From: Nitrospira sp. UBA6493
Lineage (GTDB): Bacteria > Nitrospirota > Nitrospiria > Nitrospirales > Nitrospiraceae
Assembly: GCA_002435325.1 (NCBI GenBank)
Contig: DJMJ01000038.1
Location: 1 to 34,226, forward strand
DNA length: 34,226 bases
Direction: 5' to 3'
Under the pieces are notes generated by a model, which worked only from the letters and a program-made list of their open reading frames with translations, did not search any database and had not been told where the DNA came from. Below, in pieces: positions 6,961 through 13,802 of this stretch (position 1 is the first letter of the stretch; the number at the start of each line of letters is the position of its first letter). Made by a program: the position numbers and the translations under genes.

Positions 6961-7989
6961 ATGCCGTTTCAAGACATTAGCGGGCATGACCGACCGATCG
7001 CCATTTTGCGGGCGGCACTCTTGCACGACCGGCTCGGGCACGCGTATCTCTTCCATGGCGAAGATGCCATCGGCAAACGCCTAACCGCTACGCATCTCGC
7101 GCAAGCCTTGAATTGCGAACGGCCTTCGGCTCCTGACTGGCTCGACAGCTGCGGAGTGTGCCGCGCCTGCCAGCAGATCGCCGCGCACACCCACCCGGAC
7201 TTCATCGTCATTGAGCCGGATCGTGAATTGGCCACCCCGCAAATCAAAATCGAACAAATCCGGGACATCGAACACCAATTTATTTACCGCCCCCTGATGG
7301 GCGAGCGGAAAATCTGCCTGATCGACGATGCCGACCGCATGACTCTCGGCGCCGCCAACGCGCTCCTCAAAACGCTCGAAGAGCCGCCGGGCCATGCTCT
7401 GTTTCTGCTGATCACCAGCCGGCCGAACGCGCTCCCCATCACCATCCGTTCGCGCTGCCAGCTCCTGCGATTCACCACGCCGGCCCGCACACAAGTCGAA
7501 GCCGCGGTGATTTTGAAACGCGACGTTCCCCCGACAGACGCCCGCCTGCTGGCGCTCGTCACAGACGGCCGCATCGGCGAGGCGCTCACGCTGGACCTTG
7601 ACGACCTACGCGAGCGCAAACAGGAATGTCTCGAACTGCTGGCGCCGCAGACCCTCCGTTCCGCCTCCGCCATTCTCTCCGCCGCAGAAAGTTTGGCAAA
7701 GGCCGACCGCGGGCTGGAAACCCTCTCCTGGATCAGCCGCTGGATCCGGGATCTCATGCTCGTCCAGGTCGGCGGCGATCAGGACCAGATTCTCCATCTC
7801 GATCAGCTCGCGCAGCTGCAAGAGCATGCTCAGCGGGCGGACCTCACCCTGCTGCTCAACCTGCAGAAAGACATCGAGAAGCTCGAACAAAGCGCCGCGC
7901 GGCACCTGAATCTCCACATGGCCCTGGAATCCTGCCTCCTCCGCCTCCGCGAAGCCCTCGGGCTCGCGCCTGCCGGCACCTCCGCCTAG
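6961..7989 (+). CDS. holB: DNA polymerase III, delta-prime subunit
   Basis: Delta-prime is the stator subunit of the clamp-loader complex that opens and loads the beta clamp. The 342-residue protein has an AAA+ fold with a degenerate Walker A, GEDAIGKR at 33-40, lacking the usual Ser/Thr after Lys39 as in other delta-prime proteins. A zinc module is formed by Cys52, Cys64, Cys67 and Cys70. The segments NALLKTLEEPP and SRC (the latter used in trans toward the neighbouring ATPase) are family hallmarks. The ATG at 6961 has no strong Shine-Dalgarno sequence, but the N-terminal PFQDISGHDRPI aligns with the family start. It is followed after 37 bases by metG, and a promoter candidate precedes it. 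Confidence 0.93.
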   Translation: MPFQDISGHDRPIAILRAALLHDRLGHAYLFHGEDAIGKRLTATHLAQALNCERPSAPDWLDSCGVCRACQQIAAHTHPDFIVIEPDRELATPQIKIEQIRDIEHQFIYRPLMGERKICLIDDADRMTLGAANALLKTLEEPPGHALFLLITSRPNALPITIRSRCQLLRFTTPARTQVEAAVILKRDVPPTDARLLALVTDGRIGEALTLDLDDLRERKQECLELLAPQTLRSASAILSAAESLAKADRGLETLSWISRWIRDLMLVQVGGDQDQILHLDQLAQLQEHAQRADLTLLLNLQKDIEKLEQSAARHLNLHMALESCLLRLREALGLAPAGTSA

Positions 7990-8026
7990 AATTCAGTGGC
8001 ATCAACCTGGTATCTTCCCGTTCGCC

Positions 8027-10066
8027 ATGCGCAACACCAACAGCTTCTACATCACCACGCCGATCTATTACGTCAACGATGTCCCGCACATCGGCCATGC
8101 TTACACGACCGTTGCCGCCGATGTCCTGGCGCGCTATTGGCGCCTGCGCGGACACGACGTCTTTTTCCTGACCGGCCTGGATGAACATGGGCAAAAAGTG
8201 CAGCAGGCGGCCGCGAAAGCCGGCATCGACCCGCAAGCCCATTGCGACAAGCTCGCGCCGCAATTTCAGGAGCTCTGGAAACGGCTGAACATTTCGAACG
8301 ATGCCTTCATCCGCACGACCGATGCCCCGCACAAATCTGTCGTCCGCCGTTACCTCCAAGACCTCTTCGACCGCCAACTGATCTACAAAGCCGATTACAC
8401 CGGCTGGTACTGCACCTTCGACGAGCGGTTCTGGACGGAAAAAGATGTCGTCGGCGGGCTCTGCCCCGACTGCAAGCGCCCCGTTGAGCAACTCAGCGAG
8501 CACAACTACTTCTTCAAGATGGGCCAGTATCAGGACCGCCTGATCGATCATATCAAGCAGCACCCGAACTTCATCCGCCCCGAATCCCGGCGCAACGAAG
8601 TCCTCGGCTTCTTGCAAACACAGAAACTCGGCGACCTGTCGATCTCCCGGCCCAAATCACGCCTCTCCTGGGGGATCGAATTGCCGTTCGATCAGGACTG
8701 CGTGACCTACGTCTGGTTCGACGCGCTCGTGAACTATGCCTCGGCCCTCGAATATCTGCCAAAACAGCCGTCGTTCGACCGGTTCTGGCCCGCCTCTGTC
8801 CATCTGGTCGGGAAAGATATTCTGACCACCCACGCCGTCTATTGGTCCACGATGCTGATGGCGCTCAACCTGCCCCTGCCGGAGACCATCTTCGCGCACG
8901 GATGGTGGACCGTCGATGGCGAAAAGATGTCGAAGAGCCGCGGCAACGTCGTAGATCCGAACAAGATGATCGATGCCTTCGGCGCCGACGCCTTCCGCTA
9001 CTTCCTCTTGCGCGAAGTGCCGTTCGGATATGATGGAGATTTTTCTTATACGGCTATGCTTGGGCGAAACAACAGCGAACTCGCTGATGACCTCGGAAAT
9101 CTGTTGAGCCGTAGCCTCACGATGATTGAGCGATTTGCCAATGGCATTATTCCTCGATCAAGGATTAATCCGAGTCTTGGCGAAAAAGCGGGAGAGGTCG
9201 TTGCCCGTGTTCATGTACACCTGGATCGCTTAGAATTCGGGAAAGCCCTCGAAGCCATCTGGGAGCTCGTACAAGAAGCAAATCAATACATTGACAAGAC
9301 CGCTCCCTGGAAGCTGGCAAAGAAGCCCGAAGAGAGAGCACACCTTGATGAAGCCTTACTTCACCTTGCTGCTGCCTTAAAGACACTTGGCGTTCTCCTC
9401 TACCCCTTCATGCCAAGCGCATCTAAGGAAATTCTCCGACAAATCGGTTTGACATGGGAGCCTTCCGTCTTTTTCCCTGCAGCTGCACTCAATTGGGATG
9501 ACCTGCCTGGGCGAACAATCGCCAAAGGATCCTCCCTGTTCCCCCGCATTGAAATTTCCTCTGATGCCATTACCCTAGGTTTAAAAGAAGCTGCCAGTAT
9601 TCAGAAAACTGCGCCCCAGGAAAAAGGAGCCCCACCAGTGAGCGACACATCCGCAGTTCCACAACCGGTTCCCGCCACAGCAACAACTCCAGCCGCCACA
9701 ACGGCAGCCCCGGCAGCAGCCGCGCCAACACCGGGTGATCCGGCACAAATCACCATCGACGAATTCTTCAAAATTCAGCTCAAAACCGCGAAGGTCATCA
9801 GCGCGGAGCGCGTGCCAAAGTCCGAAAAACTGCTGAAGCTGCAAGTCTCCCTCGGCACGGAACAGCGGCAGATCGTGGCAGGGATCGGCAAGAAATATGA
9901 ACCGGAAGCCTTAGTCGGCAAGATGATCGTGATCGTGGCCAATCTAAAACCGGCAAAGCTCATGGGCATCGAATCCCAGGGCATGGTCCTGGCCGCCGGC
10001 GACAGCGAAGTGCGCGGCCTCGCAACTATTCTGGAAGACGTGGAACCAGGCACCAAGGTTAAATGA
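8027..10066 (+). CDS. metG: Methionyl-tRNA synthetase with C-terminal tRNA-binding domain
   Basis: The enzyme charges tRNA-Met with methionine. The 679-residue protein has the class I signatures HIGH (21-24) and KMSKS (300-304). The zinc knuckle keeps Cys129, Cys146 and Cys149, but Asp132 stands where many relatives have the second Cys. An anticodon-binding helical domain follows, then an Ala/Pro/Thr-rich linker (about 540-573) and a Trbp111/EMAPII-type tRNA-binding domain to the end. The stop overlaps the next gene as ATGA. Codon usage changes abruptly from about 9020 to 9640: in a hand count of 50 codons G or C ends 22 codons from 9023, against 40 of 50 from 8738. That suggests replacement of the anticodon-binding segment by recombination. 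Confidence 0.96.
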   Translation: MRNTNSFYITTPIYYVNDVPHIGHAYTTVAADVLARYWRLRGHDVFFLTGLDEHGQKVQQAAAKAGIDPQAHCDKLAPQFQELWKRLNISNDAFIRTTDAPHKSVVRRYLQDLFDRQLIYKADYTGWYCTFDERFWTEKDVVGGLCPDCKRPVEQLSEHNYFFKMGQYQDRLIDHIKQHPNFIRPESRRNEVLGFLQTQKLGDLSISRPKSRLSWGIELPFDQDCVTYVWFDALVNYASALEYLPKQPSFDRFWPASVHLVGKDILTTHAVYWSTMLMALNLPLPETIFAHGWWTVDGEKMSKSRGNVVDPNKMIDAFGADAFRYFLLREVPFGYDGDFSYTAMLGRNNSELADDLGNLLSRSLTMIERFANGIIPRSRINPSLGEKAGEVVARVHVHLDRLEFGKALEAIWELVQEANQYIDKTAPWKLAKKPEERAHLDEALLHLAAALKTLGVLLYPFMPSASKEILRQIGLTWEPSVFFPAAALNWDDLPGRTIAKGSSLFPRIEISSDAITLGLKEAASIQKTAPQEKGAPPVSDTSAVPQPVPATATTPAATTAAPAAAAPTPGDPAQITIDEFFKIQLKTAKVISAERVPKSEKLLKLQVSLGTEQRQIVAGIGKKYEPEALVGKMIVIVANLKPAKLMGIESQGMVLAAGDSEVRGLATILEDVEPGTKVK

Positions 10067-10932
10067 TCCTCGTGCGCACAACCGTCCGCCTGCTGTATCT
10101 CGCGGCCCTCGTCTGTATGCCGCTCCCCTGCCTCGCTCTATCCGCCAACGAAGAACCGCCTCAGGACCTGCATCTGAACGAGCCGAAACCCACCACCGTG
10201 CTGGTACGTGTCGTTGCTCATGGCTCGATGGTGCTGGGCAAGGAAGTCGGCGGCGCGCGCGTCACCATCACCGACGTGGCCAGCGGCCAGATTCTCGCAT
10301 CCGGCCTCCAGCAAGGCGACGCGGGAGATCAGAATCAAATCATGCGCACCCCGCGCCTCATGGAAGAAGCGCACTACAGCACACGCCCCTCGGCGGCCTT
10401 CACCGCCACCCTCGATCTCGTCAGTCCGACTCTCGTGGACATCGCAGCCGAAGGGCCGCTCGCCTTTCCGGCGGCGACCCAGCGCGTGACCACTCGTACC
10501 TGGCTCATTCCCGGCCACGACCTGACCAGCGACGGCATTGTGCTCACACTCTACGGGTACATTATCCAAATTCAACACCCGAAAGCTGACGGCGCCGGCC
10601 TGATCGCCAAAGACGACGTGATGCTTCGGGCCTCGGTGCGCACGCTCTCCGGTGCGCTCGTCAGGCCGCATGGCGATTGGGACTCCAGGCGGGTTCATAT
10701 CTACGGCGAACTCCTCATCGGCACCACCGTAATCGAGCGCTTACAAATGTTCTACAGCGGAGACAAGGCCGGCTTCGAAGCGCCCTTCTTTGTCCCGCGC
10801 CTCAAAGACGCCCCCGACGGCATCACCCTCCGCGTCGTTGCGGCCGATCCCTTCAGCGGCAACTTCGGCGTCGGCGAAGCCAAATATCCAGTCCTCAGTG
10901 AACGGTTGCCACCCAAGAGGTCCTCGCCATGA
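10063..10932 (+). CDS. Exported protein of unknown function, coupled to metG
   Basis: The 289-residue protein starts with a typical signal peptide (RTTVRLLYLAALVCMPLPCLA, cleavage likely near residues 26-28) and is otherwise hydrophilic. Beta-rich segments near 45-85 (VLVRVVAHGSMVLGKEVGGARVTITD) look like an immunoglobulin-like or carboxypeptidase-regulatory fold, but I recognise no family. The PLPC sequence is not a convincing lipobox. It overlaps metG upstream and the methyltransferase gene downstream, each by the four bases ATGA, so all three should be translated together. The tight coupling to an exported methyltransferase suggests the two exported proteins work together; this is inference. 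The gene is certainly coding; its function is unknown. Confidence 0.85.
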   Translation: MILVRTTVRLLYLAALVCMPLPCLALSANEEPPQDLHLNEPKPTTVLVRVVAHGSMVLGKEVGGARVTITDVASGQILASGLQQGDAGDQNQIMRTPRLMEEAHYSTRPSAAFTATLDLVSPTLVDIAAEGPLAFPAATQRVTTRTWLIPGHDLTSDGIVLTLYGYIIQIQHPKADGAGLIAKDDVMLRASVRTLSGALVRPHGDWDSRRVHIYGELLIGTTVIERLQMFYSGDKAGFEAPFFVPRLKDAPDGITLRVVAADPFSGNFGVGEAKYPVLSERLPPKRSSP

Positions 10933-11591
10933 AGACGATCATCCTGTTCGTTGCCTTCTGCGCCCTCCTCGCCAGTCCTGCGCTCGCTGAAGAACAGCAC
11001 CAACATCGCCGTCCTGACGACATCAAACAGTACCTTGAGCACCTCGACAGCACGGAGCGGGATCGCTATCAGAAACCCGACAAAGTGATCGAGGTGCTCA
11101 AATTGAAACCGGGCATGGCAGTGGCCGATCTCGGATCCGGGTCAGGCTATTTCACCCGCCGCTTCATCGAAGCCGTCACCGAAACCGGGATGGTCTATGC
11201 CGTGGACGTCGAACCGGAGATGCTGGCCTACGCCAAAGAGAGCGTCATCCACATGCACATCCCCTACACAGCGGAATTCATCCTTGCCCGGCCGGACAAT
11301 CCCAATCTCCCGTTCGAATCCCTCGATCTTCTCTTCGTCTGCAACACCATCCATCATCTTGAGGAACGGTCAAAATACTTCAGCAACCTCAAGTCATCCC
11401 TTAAGTCAGGCGCGCGCATCGCCATCGTCGACTTCTACCCCGACGAACGATCCGGCGACCTCGGATTCCCGAAACACCACCTCGTCGCGAGAGACACCAT
11501 CGTCCAGGAAATGGCCGCAGCCGGATACCAGCTCACCCGCGAGCACAGCTTCCTGCCGAAACAATACTTTCTGGAGTTCGTGGCGAAGTAG
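10929..11591 (+). CDS. Class I SAM-dependent methyltransferase with signal peptide
   Basis: The protein is 220 residues. Residues 1-20 form a clear Sec signal peptide ending SPALA, followed by a Rossmann-type methyltransferase domain: motif I AVADLGSGSGYF at 64-75 and an acidic motif II AVDVEPEML with Asp93. The rest resembles Methyltransf_11/UbiE-like folds. Substrate is unknown. Export is odd because S-adenosylmethionine is made in the cytoplasm and not known to be plentiful in the periplasm; the enzyme may be membrane-tethered by an uncleaved signal, or use SAM some other way. An AAGAGG Shine-Dalgarno sequence precedes the start, and the ATG overlaps the upstream stop as ATGA. Start choice is firm, fold firm, location inferred. 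Confidence 0.88.
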   Translation: MKTIILFVAFCALLASPALAEEQHQHRRPDDIKQYLEHLDSTERDRYQKPDKVIEVLKLKPGMAVADLGSGSGYFTRRFIEAVTETGMVYAVDVEPEMLAYAKESVIHMHIPYTAEFILARPDNPNLPFESLDLLFVCNTIHHLEERSKYFSNLKSSLKSGARIAIVDFYPDERSGDLGFPKHHLVARDTIVQEMAAAGYQLTREHSFLPKQYFLEFVAK

Positions 11592-11672
11592 ATCGTAATG
11601 GCCGGAGAGAATCAGCCACCTCTCATTCCCCCAATGCTTGCTGTGATCCGATGACCGTGCGACACTACACAC

Positions 11673-12617
11673 ATGACTGGCCTTACCTCATTTGAGCATT
11701 TGCGCTCGCGGCTGTATCTCTCGCTGGGGCTGAATGCCCTGATCATCACGGCCGAATTCATCGGCGGCTTCATCCTCGACAGCATCGGCCTCATGAGCGA
11801 CGCGGGACACAATCTCGTCGATCAGGGCTCGCTCTTTCTGGCGCTGTACGCACACCTCCTGACCCGGCAGCCGGCCAGCGCCGCACGTACATTCGGCTAC
11901 CACCGCGCCGGCGTCATCGCCGCATTCCTCAACTCGTTCATCCTGGTGCTGACGGCGATCGGCATTACCCTTGTGGGAGTCAAGCGGTTGCTGCATCCGG
12001 TCCCCGTCGATGGCGGGTGGATCATGGGCATTGCCGCCATGAGCTTTGTGGCCAATCTCAGCATCGCCCTGCTGCTCCAGCACGGCGCGAAAGACGACCT
12101 GAATATCCGCAGCGCCTTCTGGCACATGCTGGGCGACGCCTGGATCTCGCTCGGCGTGGTGCTGAGCGGCGGCGCGATCATGCTGACCGGCTGGACGGTG
12201 CTCGATCCGCTTATCAGTCTTCTCGTGGTCGGCGCGATTCTTCACGGGGCCTGGCCGCTGTTCAGGGAATCGCTGGATGTCCTGCTGGAATCCACCCCGC
12301 CCACAATCAGCCCCACGCACATCGCCGCCATGATCGAAGGCATACCGGGCGTGAAGAACGTCCACGACCTCCATATCTGGGCCGTGGAACCTCGCCTCAT
12401 CATGCTCACCTGCCACGTGCTGGTGGATGGAAACGACGAGGGACTGACGAACGCCCTGCTTCACACGATCCGCGACCGCGTGTCGTCGGACTTCGGCATT
12501 CATCACATGACGATCCAAATGGGCACCGGCTGTTGTGAACCAGACACCGTCCACTGCGACCTCTCCAAACTTCCGGCACACCGCCAGACTCTTGAATCCC
12601 ACTCCCATCACCATTGA
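11673..12617 (+). CDS. Cation diffusion facilitator (zinc-type) efflux transporter
   Basis: CDF proteins export divalent metals from the cytoplasm by proton antiport. The 314-residue protein has six predicted membrane spans and the paired metal sites HxxxD: His46/Asp50 in DAGHNLVD and His151/Asp155 in HMLGDAW, the pattern of the zinc-exporting CzcD/ZitB group. The cytoplasmic C-terminal domain carries VKNVHDLHIWAVEP, typical of the family, and ends in a Cys-Cys pair and a His-rich tail (HSHHH) likely to bind metal. The next gene, a CobW-family GTPase 71 bases downstream, also handles metal, so a zinc homeostasis pair is likely. Metal specificity is inferred from motif only. Confidence 0.93.
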   Translation: MTGLTSFEHLRSRLYLSLGLNALIITAEFIGGFILDSIGLMSDAGHNLVDQGSLFLALYAHLLTRQPASAARTFGYHRAGVIAAFLNSFILVLTAIGITLVGVKRLLHPVPVDGGWIMGIAAMSFVANLSIALLLQHGAKDDLNIRSAFWHMLGDAWISLGVVLSGGAIMLTGWTVLDPLISLLVVGAILHGAWPLFRESLDVLLESTPPTISPTHIAAMIEGIPGVKNVHDLHIWAVEPRLIMLTCHVLVDGNDEGLTNALLHTIRDRVSSDFGIHHMTIQMGTGCCEPDTVHCDLSKLPAHRQTLESHSHHH

Positions 12618-12653
12618 GCTTTCCACCACCCCATCGCAACCGGTAGAATGTCA

Positions 12654-12666
12654 TTCCAGTCTGGAA
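12654..12666. promoter_or_regulatory. 13-bp palindrome upstream of the CobW-family gene
   Basis: TTCCAG-T-CTGGAA is a perfect dyad with 6-bp arms, 22 bases before the CobW-family start codon. A TAGAAT sequence (12644-12649) lies just upstream and could be a -10 box, but no good -35 box is seen. It may be an operator for metal-dependent control; it does not resemble the Zur consensus. Confidence 0.35.
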
Positions 12667-12688
12667 ACTTTTACTGTTGGGATCATTC

Positions 12689-13645
12689 ATGACATCTGCT
12701 CCCGTTCCGTTCTATCTCCTCTGCGGCTCGCTCGGCGCGGGCAAGACCACACTCTTGATGCGGCTGCTGGAATATTGGAAGGAGCAGGGCCGCCGCGTGG
12801 GCGTGCTGATGAATGAGGCGGGCGAGATCAGTATCGACGGGCCGCGCGCCGGCACCATTGCCGAGCAAGTCATGAATCTCGCCGGCGGCTGCGTCTGCTG
12901 CGATACCAAAGAAGATCTCTCCTGGGGGATTGCCCAACTGGTGCGCGACACGGGCGCGGACATCTTGATCTTGGAATGTTCGGGGCTCGCCGATCCGGCC
13001 GAAGTGATCGACGCCGTGACCGATCTCTATACCGCCCGCCTGGCAACATTGGAGCGAGTAATCGCGCTCCTCCATCCCATTGCCAGCGAGACCAGCCACT
13101 CCAGCCAATATGTCACCACGCAAGCGATTCGCTGCGCGGACGAACTCATCCTCAATAAGCAGGATCTCTACGTGCCCGGCCATTGGGAAGAGTTCAAGAG
13201 CGGGATCGTGAAGCAAAATCCCTATGCCAGGCTTTGGGAAACCGCCCATGCCCGCATCGACCCCGCCGCCTTGCTGGCTCCCATCCAGACCACTCGTCCA
13301 GCCACCCGGACGAATGTGGCCTTTGGCGCGCCCCGTCCCTCAGGCTCATCCCAACGAGCGGACTATCATCCCATTGCCACGACCGTGCGGCTCCCCGGCC
13401 CTCTGAATCGGGAACGGTTTCTGGCCTGGATCAAGGCCCTGCCCAAGGAACTCGAACGGGCGAAAGGCTTCTTCCGATTTGAGCACGAACCGGAGCTGCA
13501 GGAATTCCAGTATGCCCCACCAGGACAAGCCACCATTACCCCCATCATGCTGCTCGACGAACCCGATCCGGCCATCGTGCTCATCGGGCGCGGCTTCGAC
13601 CGTGAGCAATGCCAGGCACACCTACTGGCCTGCATGACTCCGTAA
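12689..13645 (+). CDS. CobW/COG0523-family metal chaperone GTPase
   Basis: COG0523 G3E GTPases deliver or insert metals (zinc, cobalt, iron) into target proteins. The 318-residue protein shows Walker A GSLGAGKT at 13-20, the family metal site CxCC (Cys68, Cys70, Cys71 in GGCVCC), the switch segment ECSGLADPAEV near 96-106 and the guanine-specificity motif NKQD at 156-159. A CobW_C domain follows (about 220-318). The ATG at 12689 is preferred over an in-frame TTG at 12677 because GGGA lies seven bases before it and the P-loop strand then begins at once. Placement after a CDF exporter suggests zinc allocation, as for ZigA/ZNG1-type members, though B12-related roles also occur. Confidence 0.92.
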   Translation: MTSAPVPFYLLCGSLGAGKTTLLMRLLEYWKEQGRRVGVLMNEAGEISIDGPRAGTIAEQVMNLAGGCVCCDTKEDLSWGIAQLVRDTGADILILECSGLADPAEVIDAVTDLYTARLATLERVIALLHPIASETSHSSQYVTTQAIRCADELILNKQDLYVPGHWEEFKSGIVKQNPYARLWETAHARIDPAALLAPIQTTRPATRTNVAFGAPRPSGSSQRADYHPIATTVRLPGPLNRERFLAWIKALPKELERAKGFFRFEHEPELQEFQYAPPGQATITPIMLLDEPDPAIVLIGRGFDREQCQAHLLACMTP

Positions 13646-13731
13646 AACGTAAGACGTGAAAGGCACAACACGGGAGTAGGGACAAGTCGCTCACAAAAAC
13701 CTGTTCCCTTGCACATGCCGCCGATTTCAAT

Positions 13732-13760
13732 TTGTCTCTCGCGGGAGGCAATGGTAGGAT
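13732..13760 (+). promoter_or_regulatory. Candidate promoter of the hybrid kinase gene
   Basis: TTGTCT (13732-13737), a 17-base spacer and TAGGAT (13755-13760) lie about 45 bases before the kinase start codon. The -10 box is identical to the one proposed upstream of the P-loop gene (5647-5652). Confidence 0.4.
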
Positions 13761-13802
13761 GCTCCTCCATCAGGGTCAGGCTGGGCTCATGGAGACTGCG
13801 GC

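Noticed and set aside
6851..7084. 77-codon plus-strand frame before holB
   Set aside because: It overlaps holB in another frame, has no Shine-Dalgarno sequence and no family resemblance; a promoter candidate lies inside it.
10063..10140. Lipoprotein signal in the 289-residue exported protein
   Set aside because: The sequence before the Cys is PLP, which does not fit a lipobox; a Sec signal peptide is more likely.
11688..12629. 313-codon open frame antisense to the CDF gene
   Set aside because: Low-complexity His/Ala/Gln-rich translation and a certain CDF gene on the other strand.
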